9,439 nucleotides of DNA from Coleofasciculus sp. S288 (GCA_020216575.1 JAIUYC010000081.1:1-9439), one strand, 5' to 3'. Counted from the first letter of the stretch, positions 1 to 7,059 are shown. Notes: generated by a model from the sequence alone, not told the origin. Made by a program: numbers and translations.

Positions 1-32
1 TTTTCGAGGAGGAAGCTTTCGGATTCGTTCAT
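1..32 (-). CDS. Possible 5' end of a gene running off the left edge
   Basis: An ATG at position 32 on the minus strand opens a frame reading MNESESFLLE before the sequence ends. The frame stays open to the edge, but ten codons cannot identify a family. There is no convincing ribosome binding site upstream, and the same frame could begin at upstream TTG codons. The 533 bases between it and the end of the nucleotidase gene would leave room for a promoter, which fits a gene start here. This is a tentative call resting only on position and an open frame. Confidence 0.25.
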   Translation of the reverse strand, partial: MNESESFLLE

Positions 33-433
33 ATTTACCAATCTGGGTAAGCTAGAGTTCAATCGCTATTCGATTTCACTGATAAAGTAGCGTACTCTTC
101 GGTATTGTTGAGAGGGATCGCCTGACTTGCACCCTTTTATCCCACACCTAGCGATCGCACTACCGAAGGTAAAGCCTTTATTCTAATTTAGAACTTGAGA
201 GTTCCGTAAAATTACTTACAGACATAATTCCAGCCTACCTTACAAAGCCTTTATAAAACACTGACAAAGTGCTTAAATCAACAAAAAATTAGCAATCTTC
301 ACTGAGATTTTACAATTTCAGGAGGGTTTATGCAGGAAGCATGAAGTGAAGAAATTAGCTCCTAGAAAAACTTTCAGGGAAATAAAAAAATAAAGGAGGC
401 TATCCTGTACTTGTGGTGAAAAACCCCGTTTTT

Positions 434-447
434 GGTAATTGGTAATT
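434..447. repeat. GGTAATT heptamer, two tandem units
   Basis: Two exact tandem copies of GGTAATT. The same heptamer occurs in a longer run at 3830-3857, so this is a dispersed short tandem repeat of the STRR kind known from filamentous cyanobacteria. The shared unit at two sites is seen directly; membership of a genome-wide family is inferred. Confidence 0.6.
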
Positions 448-465
448 CCTTACTCGGCAAGAGAG

Positions 466-507
466 GGGGGAGATAGGGTTCCCGGAAAATACTTCCCTAT
501 CTTCCCC
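466..507. repeat. Inverted repeat, 13-bp arms, downstream of the nucleotidase gene
   Basis: Arms at 466-478 and 495-507 pair at 12 of 13 positions around a 16-base loop that itself contains TTCCCGGAA. It lies 59 bases past the nucleotidase stop codon and could fold in the 3' end of that transcript. No T-run follows on the minus strand, so it is not a standard intrinsic terminator. It may be a transcript-end stabiliser or a dispersed G/C-rich cyanobacterial repeat. Confidence 0.5.
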
Positions 508-565
508 GCCTTCCCCACCACTGATTGATCAGCTTGTGATAAATTCGCCAGAGGAGGGTATGGTG

Positions 566-2461
566 TTAGCGTTTGTGCAACTGCCGCGAACCAACACCGA
601 GAACACCAAACGCTAGTAGACCTAGCACAGAAGCGGGTTCGGGTACAGAAGCGGGTGGTTCTTGACCACCACCACCTGGGATGTGATTGTCAGGGATTTC
701 TCCGACAAAAATGCGATCGCTCACATCATCTGCATACTGAGAGCCAGCAATGCGACCGTTTAAGCCATCTTGGATGTAATTAGCGAGGGCTTGCTGGTAG
801 GTAACGCCAAGGCTGGTGAAATCAGCTCCACCATAGGGATATTGGTCGCCACCTCTGGCAAGGAAGTCGATAGTCGCGATGGAAATCGTAGGTGCATTGG
901 CAACGACTGCCCCATCTTCAACAATCACCGTACCGTCATTCAGAATTACGGTCTTTACCCGCGTACCCGGGGTAGTAATCTCACCCGTTACTGCATCGAT
1001 TTGTTGAGCTGTACCCGCTAGATCGTAAGCGAATTTGAATCCAGCAATTTGGGCGAAGCGACCGTCGGTATTTTCGACATTGGACACCGCGTTTTCCAGG
1101 ATTTCCTTGAACTGCGCGGCGGCAATGTCTGGCACGATCGCGGCGAAGTTGGCGAATGGCAGAATATTAAAGGTATCTAGTTCGGTGAAATCACCAGCTG
1201 GAATAATCGAGTTGTTCCGGATTCCGCCTCCATTTTGCAGGGCAACAGTCGGGGCATCAAGACCGAAGCTAGGAGCTAGTTCAGTTCCCGTCCAGAGTAG
1301 GGCATCAGCGATGAGGTTACCCAAATTCGTCTCTTGAGTTCGGACTCCTGGCGTTACACCAAACGCACCTCGCTGTCCATTCAGGTCTACTTCGCTTTGG
1401 GCGATTACGTTAGCGGCTAAAGCTGCCTCTGAAGCTCGAACCGGCTCAACAGCATTCTCCTGTACGAATTGATTGGGTTCGGTGTTGGGGTCGCCAGCTA
1501 AGACGCGGAGAGGACCACCATTGAAGGAAACGACCTGGCCAGCATCATTAAATTCGACTTCGAGCTGACCAACATATCTGTACTCGCCTGCGGTTGTAAC
1601 CACCGGAACGCTAGCGCCATCCTTGCTGGTTGCGGTAGTTGGATAGGAACCTGCGGCTATATCACCAGGTAGAAGTGGGTTATCTGGGTTAGCTAATAGG
1701 TCATCACCACCCCCCGCAATCACAATATCGACACCACTTAGCTGGGGAATGAGAGTCAGTTCTTCATTGATAGACTGCAAGTGACTGATGAGGATAATTT
1801 TATTGACTCCCTGAGCTTCCAGAGCATCAATTTCAGCTTGCACAGCACCGGCAATATCTTGACCTACACCAACATTACGAGGGCTGGAGATGGAACGTAA
1901 ATCGGGTGTTGTGGCTCCAACAACGCCAATCTTTTCGCCATTCTTGTCAACAATGGTACTCTTGGCAATCCGTCCTTGGTCAACTAACGCCTGCAATGCG
2001 GGTTCAGAACTGAAGTCTAAGTTAGCGCTCAGGAAGGGGACGGGAGTGTTAAAGTTGGGGCTACTGATGAAGTCAGCTAAGACATCCGGACCAAAGTCGA
2101 AGTCGTGGTTGCCTAGAGCGATCGCATCATAACCAATCGCATCTAAGGCGATCGCATCGTAGAATGTATCATCCTGTAGGCTAGCATTGAATGCCGTACC
2201 CGCCAGGAAGTTATCCCCCGAAGAAAGAGTGATTACAGCATCCGTAGTGGCGTTTGTTTTTAGGCTGTTAATCAGAGTGACAAATGGGGCTGCACCGCCA
2301 ATATCACCATTGGGGAGGAGTTTTGACTCACCATCGTTGTTGTGGAGTACCGTGAGCGTAAAAGCGAGGGACGGTGTTGCACTCAATGCACTCGATAGAC
2401 CAATCAAGCCAATCAAGCTTGCTTTCAGGATCGAGAATCTTGCAGAAACCAGGGTAGGCAC
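566..2461 (-). CDS. Exported 5'-nucleotidase-like metallophosphatase with PEP-CTERM anchor
   Basis: Two-domain enzyme of the UshA/5'-nucleotidase family, expected to release phosphate from extracellular nucleotides or related esters. From the GTG at 2461 it has 631 residues: a signal peptide (about 1-33, cleavage after SLA), a calcineurin-like domain with NNDGE (41-45), SSGDN (80-84), GNHDFD (117-122) and SHLQ (226-229), a C-terminal domain with NGGGIR (410-415) and ARGGDQYPY (535-543), then a PEP-CTERM tail (VPEPAS at 606, hydrophobic helix, basic end). The open frame extends to a TTG at 2479 with no Shine-Dalgarno; GTG 2461 has GAAGGA about nine bases upstream and was preferred. There is no internal ATG. 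Two usual metal-ligand motifs are altered (D-x-H is D-G-E; GGHSQ/GGHSH is GGGDD), so the activity is less certain than the family. A Pho-box-like cluster lies upstream. Confidence 0.92.
   Translation of the reverse strand: MPTLVSARFSILKASLIGLIGLSSALSATPSLAFTLTVLHNNDGESKLLPNGDIGGAAPFVTLINSLKTNATTDAVITLSSGDNFLAGTAFNASLQDDTFYDAIALDAIGYDAIALGNHDFDFGPDVLADFISSPNFNTPVPFLSANLDFSSEPALQALVDQGRIAKSTIVDKNGEKIGVVGATTPDLRSISSPRNVGVGQDIAGAVQAEIDALEAQGVNKIILISHLQSINEELTLIPQLSGVDIVIAGGGDDLLANPDNPLLPGDIAAGSYPTTATSKDGASVPVVTTAGEYRYVGQLEVEFNDAGQVVSFNGGPLRVLAGDPNTEPNQFVQENAVEPVRASEAALAANVIAQSEVDLNGQRGAFGVTPGVRTQETNLGNLIADALLWTGTELAPSFGLDAPTVALQNGGGIRNNSIIPAGDFTELDTFNILPFANFAAIVPDIAAAQFKEILENAVSNVENTDGRFAQIAGFKFAYDLAGTAQQIDAVTGEITTPGTRVKTVILNDGTVIVEDGAVVANAPTISIATIDFLARGGDQYPYGGADFTSLGVTYQQALANYIQDGLNGRIAGSQYADDVSDRIFVGEIPDNHIPGGGGQEPPASVPEPASVLGLLAFGVLGVGSRQLHKR
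2117..2161 (-). repeat. Three tandem 15-bp units inside the nucleotidase gene
   Basis: Three consecutive 15-bp units encode YDAIA, LDAIG and YDAIA just before the GNHD metal-binding motif. The outer two contain HIP1 sites (2118-2125 and 2148-2155) and differ at only a few bases. The last unit belongs to the conserved strand before GNHD, so only the duplication towards the N-terminal side could be an expansion. Confidence 0.6.
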
Positions 2462-2615
2462 GGAATTGATTTCCTTCAAATGCTAAGGATTAACAGTAGA
2501 AATACGGTGAATCTTTCAACCGCTGATATAAACAGCCTGTGCTTGTTTGAGGGCTTTACTCTCTTTTGACTGAAATCCAGATTTCTACGAGAGCCAGTAT
2601 TAAATTAGCGACTCA

Positions 2616-2655
2616 AGGTTAAGAAACCATTTAGATCAATTAAGCCTGCGTTAAA
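2616..2655 (-). promoter_or_regulatory. Candidate Pho box (SphR site) upstream of the nucleotidase
   Basis: On the minus strand TTTAACGC (2655-2648), CTTAATTG (2644-2637) and CTTAACCT (2623-2616) match the cyanobacterial Pho-box octamer PyTTAAPyPy(T/A) at 6, 7 and 8 of 8 positions. The first two start 11 bp apart, the expected spacing for octamers with 3-bp spacers. The third starts 21 bp further on, with a degenerate octamer CTAAATGG between. An AATACT that could serve as a -10 element lies at 2601-2596. The cluster is about 155 bases upstream of the GTG start. Matching is by eye. Confidence 0.55.
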
Positions 2656-2844
2656 AACTACCCCTTCTCATACACTCTTCACAAAAGGAGATTTAATCTT
2701 TACTTTAGCTTTATAGAAAAAGATTGAGGTACACCCTAATTGCACTGACTATGCCCGATGCCTTAAAACTCTCAACTTTTTACCTCACTAGATTGAAAAC
2801 TGCTATATCTTCGGAAAAAATCAATAGAAAAATCTTCTAGCAAT

Positions 2845-2874
2845 AAAAAAAATCCTCTAGAAAAGCTAGAGGAT
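2845..2874 (-). terminator. Intrinsic terminator downstream of the endonuclease gene
   Basis: A perfect 9-bp stem (ATCCTCTAG at 2852-2860 and CTAGAGGAT at 2866-2874) closes a five-base loop. On the minus strand it is followed at once by an uninterrupted run of U (A at 2845-2852 on the plus strand). Orientation and position fit termination of transcripts from the endonuclease, and possibly the permease, before the nucleotidase promoter. Confidence 0.88.
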
Positions 2875-2907
2875 AAACTTAGGGATGGCTCTAAAAATTG
2901 GAAGTAG

Positions 2908-3042
2908 CTAACCCACCAGAGTCAAATCCTTCTTAACAGTAGAATCAGCAATTTCTGGTTGAGATGTTGAGGCGGAAAGCACCTCTGGAGAAACTGGAAT
3001 TGGGAAATTAATGGTGCTAAAGGTTTCCTCTTGAGAAACATC
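2908..3042 (-). pseudogene. Coding-like 44-codon tail in +1 frame after the endonuclease stop
   Basis: Directly past the endonuclease stop, the +1 frame is open for 44 codons and ends in TAG at 2908-2910, 34 bases before the terminator stem. It reads DVSQEETFSTINF at the start and STVKKDLTLVG at the end, rich in Ser, Thr, Glu, Pro and Val and free of Cys and Trp, unlike typical out-of-frame translation. It has no start codon of its own. It could be a C-terminal extension lost by a frameshift, the remnant of another gene, or chance. An ATG overlapping the endonuclease stop (TGATG) opens a 39-codon frame that looks less protein-like. No function is proposed. Confidence 0.35.
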
Positions 3043-3820
3043 AGCTAAAGTCAGCCACAACTGAAAAGTGATCAGATGGCCAAACTCCCTGCCATTGCTC
3101 AGTGTCTAGCTTCACGTTCCGCAGGTTGACTCGGCTGTCATAGTAAATCGTGTCGATCGCAACAAAGGCTTTACCTGTAAAGTCGTGAAAACTAAGTTGA
3201 TGGTCTAATTGAACACCAGCAAGGGCGTCTTGGAGGGTGACGCCATTCGATAACGGCTGCTTCAGCGTCTCCCGTGGAAGCGTTCCAGGCTCGGCGTTAA
3301 AGTCACCCGTGCAGAATAGATACGAATTAGCGAAGTTGAGGTGAGTGAGGCGATCGCATATCAGTCTTGCCCCCAATTCTCGCGCCTTTTCGCTTTTGTA
3401 GTCCAGATGCGTATTAAAAACTGCAAGGTTTTTTTCCTCACCTGCCATGGCAAATATAGCCCAACTTACCATTCGAGGCAGAGGATTGCCCCAGTGAGGG
3501 CTGATGCTACCTGGGATTTCTGGCGTATCGCTCAAGAAAAAGTCCCCAGTCTTAAGGCATTTCAGCCGTTCTTGGCGGTAGAAGATGGCACAATACTCAC
3601 CTGCACCTGTGCCAGTGCGATCGCCTCCGACGCTTTGGTAATCTGGCAGTAACCGATGTAAGTCTAGCAGTTGGTGCGCTTTTCCTTCCTGAGTGCCAAT
3701 AATATCCGGTGCATAATGGGCGATTGATGCCGCTACTGCTGCTTTCCGCACTGTCCAGGCATTATCGCCTGGGTCAGGCTTATCGTAGCGCAAGTTGAAG
3801 CTCATGACTCTGATTTCCAT
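3041..3820 (-). CDS. Endonuclease/exonuclease/phosphatase family hydrolase
   Basis: A 259-residue single-domain protein of the EEP (DNase I-like) superfamily, which hydrolyses phosphodiester or phosphomonoester bonds with a divalent metal. The catalytic set is complete: MSFNLRYD with Asn9, TQEG with Glu45, FNTHLD with His138, TGDFNAEP with Asp173 and Asn175, AIDTIYY with Asp223, and SDHF with Asp250-His251. The length is normal for the stand-alone bacterial branch. The ATG at 3820 gives the usual N-terminus, a short strand leading into MSFN, though its Shine-Dalgarno is weak. There is no signal peptide, so it should act in the cytoplasm. It lies 94 bases downstream of the permease gene on the same strand, with a heptamer-repeat hairpin between, so co-transcription is possible but unclear. 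The substrate (nucleic acid, phosphoinositide-like or other) cannot be told from the motifs. Confidence 0.9.
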   Translation of the reverse strand: MEIRVMSFNLRYDKPDPGDNAWTVRKAAVAASIAHYAPDIIGTQEGKAHQLLDLHRLLPDYQSVGGDRTGTGAGEYCAIFYRQERLKCLKTGDFFLSDTPEIPGSISPHWGNPLPRMVSWAIFAMAGEEKNLAVFNTHLDYKSEKARELGARLICDRLTHLNFANSYLFCTGDFNAEPGTLPRETLKQPLSNGVTLQDALAGVQLDHQLSFHDFTGKAFVAIDTIYYDSRVNLRNVKLDTEQWQGVWPSDHFSVVADFS

Positions 3821-3829
3821 GTTTGAACT

Positions 3830-3883
3830 GGTAATGGGTAATTGGTAATTGGTAATTAGAAAGAAGCTACCAATTACCCGTTA
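3830..3883. repeat. GGTAATT heptamer run and hairpin between two genes
   Basis: Four tandem heptamers (GGTAATG, then GGTAATT three times) fill 3830-3857, and an inverted copy follows. Arms 3832-3847 and 3868-3883 pair at 15 of 16 positions, so the region can form a long hairpin in a permease-endonuclease transcript. It begins 10 bases upstream of the endonuclease start codon, where it could hide the ribosome binding region or reduce read-through. Confidence 0.75.
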
Positions 3884-3914
3884 CTAAAACAGCCCTATAG
3901 TGAAATGGTACAGC

Positions 3915-5366
3915 TCACCCAATAAGTTTTAGTGCCATCAGGATAAAGCGCACCAGGAATATAGCAGCAAGAATCCAGACAGCTAGGCTAATTTCATGGG
4001 CTTTACCTTGAAATGCTTTCACTAAGGGGTAGGTAATAAAACCAATTGCCAATCCCTCAGCGATGGAGTAAGTCAAAGGCATCATGAGGATAGTCAAAAA
4101 CGAGGGAATTGACTCAGCGGGATCATCCCAATGAATCAGTCGGACATTTCCTGCCATCAAAACACCCACAATAATCAGGGCTGGTGCCGTAGCAAAGGCA
4201 GGAACGGCTGCGAACAGAGGAATAAAAAACACGGATAGGGTGAATAAAATAGCGACAATTACCGAAGTAAACCCCGTGCGCCCGCCTTCCGCAACTCCTG
4301 CGGCTGACTCAACATACGTTGTGACGGGGGATGTTCCCAGCACTGCTCCAATGGTGGTGCCACAGGCATCAGCAGTCAATGTTTTTCCAGCACGGGGCAG
4401 TTCGCCGTTTTCGTCAATGTACCCACCTTGCACGCCTACCCCCGATAAGGTGCCAACGGTATCAAATAAATCGACAAATGCAAAAACAAAAGTAATGGCT
4501 ACTAAATCCCAGAAATTCGTTTGATTGAGCCGAGTAAGCCCGATAATCGACTGACCTAGCAAATGTCCAGGCCACTGGGGAAAGGCGATAATGCCTTCAG
4601 GCCAAGGTGTTGTACCGAGAATCCATCCTAATAAGGCTGTGGCTAAAATTCCCCAGAGCAGTGCTCCTTTGATGCGTCGAGCGACTAAGGCACTGGTAAT
4701 CAGGATTCCTGCGATCGCCATTAAAGTTTGCGGTTGACTCAAATCGCCCAAACTAGTTTTAGTCGCCTCGTTCGCCACGATCAAACCCGCTCCCCCTGTC
4801 TCTGGATCGCCAGCTACAGCAATGTAAGCAAGAAATAAGCCAATGCCAGCAGCGGTTGCAATTTTGAGGGATTCAGGAATGGCATTGACAATATAGGTGC
4901 GAATATTAGAGACAGTTAGCACAATGGTTAGTAGTCCTTCCAATAACACCGCTGTGAGGGCAACACGCCAGTCAATTCCCAGTCCCAGAACGACTGAGAA
5001 TGTAAAAAAGGCATTCAGCCCCATACCGGGAGCCATGGCAAATGGGTAATTGGACACCAACCCCATCAGCAAAGTAGCGATCGCACTGGAAATAGCAGTG
5101 GCAATGACTAGCTCACTAAACAAATCCTGCGGTTGTTCCAGAAAAATTGCATTCGACAAAATGCCCGGATTGACTGCCAGAATGTATGCCATTGTCATAA
5201 AGGTGGTGACACCTGCCAACACCTCTGTTCGGATGTTCGTCTGGGATTCTGCAAACTTAAAGAATCGGGCGATTGTGCCTTGCCACCCAGTCGGTTGTGG
5301 CGGCAGTGGTTCAGCAATGGAATCCGTTTCTTGATGACTCAACTCATTCGCTTCGCGTTTACTCAT
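3915..5366 (-). CDS. NCS2/AzgA-type nucleobase permease
   Basis: Multi-spanning inner-membrane transporter of the nucleobase-cation symporter 2 superfamily, closest by motif to the AzgA branch (adenine, guanine, hypoxanthine uptake with protons). From the ATG at 5366 it has 483 residues. Visible signatures are TEVLAGVTTFMTMAYI (47-62), APGMGLNAFF (112-121), VDLFDTVGTL (298-307) and the substrate-region stretch GTSPVTTYVE-SAAGVAEGGRTG (344-365), spread over about a dozen hydrophobic segments. The frame continues upstream to a GTG at 5429 and an ATG at 5396. The 5366 start is preferred because it gives the usual short hydrophilic N-terminus (MSKREANE) and leaves 86 bp for two divergent promoters, but its Shine-Dalgarno is poor. 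Family motifs alone do not separate purine from other nucleobase substrates. Confidence 0.92.
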   Translation of the reverse strand: MSKREANELSHQETDSIAEPLPPQPTGWQGTIARFFKFAESQTNIRTEVLAGVTTFMTMAYILAVNPGILSNAIFLEQPQDLFSELVIATAISSAIATLLMGLVSNYPFAMAPGMGLNAFFTFSVVLGLGIDWRVALTAVLLEGLLTIVLTVSNIRTYIVNAIPESLKIATAAGIGLFLAYIAVAGDPETGGAGLIVANEATKTSLGDLSQPQTLMAIAGILITSALVARRIKGALLWGILATALLGWILGTTPWPEGIIAFPQWPGHLLGQSIIGLTRLNQTNFWDLVAITFVFAFVDLFDTVGTLSGVGVQGGYIDENGELPRAGKTLTADACGTTIGAVLGTSPVTTYVESAAGVAEGGRTGFTSVIVAILFTLSVFFIPLFAAVPAFATAPALIIVGVLMAGNVRLIHWDDPAESIPSFLTILMMPLTYSIAEGLAIGFITYPLVKAFQGKAHEISLAVWILAAIFLVRFILMALKLIG

Positions 5367-5452
5367 GTTTGTACCCAACACGCACTCCACCACCATTAAG
5401 GTTAATTGAGTAACGTAATAATACGACACAGTTCCCCAAAAGCCTTTGAGAG

Positions 5453-6925
5453 ATGCAACACGGTTCTATGACTCTGTCTAAAAAGCTCACTAACTCATCT
5501 ATCCCCTGGTTTAGCATTGGCATAACCGCTATCTTTTTATTCTCAATTGCTGTGCGCTTTTGGGGACTGAGTCGATTTAATTCACTGGTATTTGATGAAG
5601 TTTATTACGCGAAATTTGCCAACAATTACTTAACTGGCACCCAATTTTTTAACGCCCACCCGCCGCTGAGCCAATATATCATCGCCATTGGCATCTGGAT
5701 TGGTTCTCATCTTCCCTTCGGACAGGATACGGTAAACGGCTTGACCGGTTCGATGCGTTCCACTTGGAGTTACCGTTGGCTTAATGCCCTCACTGGCTCG
5801 TTTATTCCCTTAGTCATTGCCGCAGTTGCCTACCAACTCACTCGGCGTCGCCGCTTTGCTTTTATTGCTGCACTATTTGCTGCCGTTGATGGTCTGTTTT
5901 TGGTGGAATCCCGTTATGCTCTTAACAACGTTTACCTAGTCATCCTGGGACTACTGGGGCAGTTGTATTTTCTATTGGCACTCAATCATCAAGCACGAGG
6001 ACGCTGGTTCCGAGTTGGACTAGCGGGTGTTTTCTTTGGCGCTTCAGCCGCGATTAAGTGGAATGGCTTGTGGTTTTTGCTAGGAGCTTATCTGGTTTGG
6101 GGTGCTGCTTTAGTTTTGCAATGGTTCAGAAAAGATGGAGCCGCTCAAGCCAAAAGTTTTTGGTCACAGCCGCTACGAAATCCCTTACAAAATCTGACCC
6201 AACTGAATGTCTGGCAAGTTTTTCTGAGCTTGGGAATTATCCCAGTTCTCACATACAGCCTGCTGTGGATTCCTCACTTGCTCATGAATCCTACACCCGG
6301 ATTTTGGCAAGCGCAACAGGAGATATTGGCATTTCATGAAAAAATTGGCAGCGGTCGTGATGTACATCCTTACTGTTCTACATGGTACAGTTGGCTTGTG
6401 ATGTGGCGTCCAGTTGCTTACTTCTATCAAACCGCTCGCACTCCAACTGAGCAAGTACCCGCTTATCCACCCTTGCCTGCGGGAGCTGGAAAGGTGATTT
6501 ATGATGTCCATGCCATGGGGAACCCCATCCTCTGGTGGCTATCGACAGCAGCCATTTTCTTGCTGCTGTTGCTGTTGGTTCTCAGATTCATGGGAAAAGC
6601 AGGTTGGCAGGCGCCTCCCACTCCCTCTACTTGGATTGCACTCTACTTAGTTTTAAACTATACTGCGAACTTGTTACCTTGGGTTAGAGTAACTCGCTGC
6701 ACGTTTCTCTACCATTACATGGGAGCATCGGTATTTGCTGGATTAGCACTGGCTTGGTTCGTTGACCGCTGGCTGGACAGCGAGAAGCCTCAATACCGTA
6801 GTGCTGGGATTACCGTAATTTCTTTAGTCCTGCTGGCGTTTATTTTCTGGTTGCCCCTCTATTTGGGGCTTCCTTTGTCGGTTGAAGGGTATCAAGCCCG
6901 GATGTGGTTCCGTTCTTGGATTTAG
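5453..6925 (+). CDS. Protein O-mannosyltransferase-type (PMT, GT39) membrane glycosyltransferase
   Basis: A 490-residue polytopic membrane protein of the PMT family (GT-C fold), which transfers a sugar from a polyprenyl-phosphate carrier to exported proteins in actinobacteria (Rv1002c type). The first external loop carries the catalytic Asp-Glu pair in VFDEVYYA (D48, E49), followed by HPPL (69-72). Other family signatures are VESRYALNN (151-159), IKWNGLW (201-207), HPYCSTWYSW (305-314), YDVHAMGNP (350-358) and, in the C-terminal four-helix region, TFLYHYM (417-423). The length suits the bacterial form. The ATG at 5453 and a second ATG at 5468 are both possible starts; neither has a well-spaced Shine-Dalgarno. 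It is transcribed divergently from the permease, and a MITE-like element abuts its stop codon. The acceptor protein and donor sugar are not shown by the sequence. Confidence 0.9.
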   Translation: MQHGSMTLSKKLTNSSIPWFSIGITAIFLFSIAVRFWGLSRFNSLVFDEVYYAKFANNYLTGTQFFNAHPPLSQYIIAIGIWIGSHLPFGQDTVNGLTGSMRSTWSYRWLNALTGSFIPLVIAAVAYQLTRRRRFAFIAALFAAVDGLFLVESRYALNNVYLVILGLLGQLYFLLALNHQARGRWFRVGLAGVFFGASAAIKWNGLWFLLGAYLVWGAALVLQWFRKDGAAQAKSFWSQPLRNPLQNLTQLNVWQVFLSLGIIPVLTYSLLWIPHLLMNPTPGFWQAQQEILAFHEKIGSGRDVHPYCSTWYSWLVMWRPVAYFYQTARTPTEQVPAYPPLPAGAGKVIYDVHAMGNPILWWLSTAAIFLLLLLLVLRFMGKAGWQAPPTPSTWIALYLVLNYTANLLPWVRVTRCTFLYHYMGASVFAGLALAWFVDRWLDSEKPQYRSAGITVISLVLLAFIFWLPLYLGLPLSVEGYQARMWFRSWI

Positions 6926-7059
6926 GGATTTCCAAATAAAAAAATGTACTTGTAGGGGCGGGTGCGAGCGAATAAATTAGAGACACAAACATTAACTTCA
7001 CTGCAAAACCCGCCCTTACCCAATGTAGGTATAGGAATAATTTATTTTTTGGAAGTCCC
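6925..7059. mobile_element. MITE-like element, 135 bp, flanked by TTA
   Basis: The ends form imperfect terminal inverted repeats: GGGATTTCCAAATAAAAAAA from the left and GGGACTTCCAAAAAATAAAT from the right, with 17 of the first 22 positions matching. A second inverted pair lies inside: GTAGGGGCGGGT (6952-6963) against ACCCGCCCTTAC (7008-7019), matching at 11 of 12. TTA lies on each side (6922-6924 and 7060-7062), consistent with a target duplication. It has no coding capacity. Its first base is the G of the mannosyltransferase stop codon; removing the element and one TTA copy would leave the same TAG. It may also act as a transcript end between the converging mannosyltransferase and phoU genes. 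Confidence 0.65.

Larger units (their letters stand above)
33..565. other. Non-coding stretch, 533 bp
   Basis: No convincing gene is seen on either strand. The stretch holds one HIP1 site (151-158), two copies of AAAGCCTTTAT (171-181 and 244-254), a short run of GGTAATT heptamers (434-447) and a long inverted repeat (466-507). A strong AGGAGG at 320-325 precedes only a four-codon frame (ATG at 330). It presumably contains the 3' end of the nucleotidase transcript and the promoter of whatever lies to the left, but no promoter could be assigned. Confidence 0.6.
2480..3040. other. Gap between nucleotidase and endonuclease genes, 561 bp
   Basis: From right to left along the minus strand this stretch holds a coding-like tail after the endonuclease stop (2908-3042), a strong intrinsic terminator (2845-2874), about 190 bases of A/T-rich DNA without an evident gene, the candidate Pho box (2616-2655), and a leader of roughly 130 bases before the nucleotidase start. 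The terminator separates the two genes into different transcription units. Confidence 0.7.

Noticed and set aside
320..349. Strong AGGAGG followed by an ATG at 330, suggesting a leader peptide
   Set aside because: The frame has four codons (MQEA then stop), the spacing is short, and no gene follows on the plus strand.
421..440. AAAAACCCCGTTTTT stem-loop as a terminator
   Set aside because: The stem is six mostly A-T pairs with a three-base loop and no T-run follows, and there is no plus-strand gene upstream to terminate.
770..1337. Plus-strand open frames opposite the nucleotidase gene (770-1021 and 1035-1337)
   Set aside because: They are antisense to a well-supported gene, show no recognisable motifs and lack ribosome binding sites; they are shadows of its codon pattern.
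2692..2710. Two Pho-box-like octamers TTTAATCT and CTTTAGCT spaced by 3 bp on the plus strand
   Set aside because: They point away from the nucleotidase, towards the ends of minus-strand genes, and the second matches at only 6 of 8 positions; chance in A/T-rich DNA is likely.
5410..5424. NtcA-type site GTA...TAC between the divergent genes
   Set aside because: The spacing is nine bases instead of the required eight, and no well-placed -10 element was found with it.
6185..6511. Minus-strand open frame of 108 codons inside the mannosyltransferase gene
   Set aside because: It lies wholly within a gene with clear family motifs, and its translation resembles no known domain.
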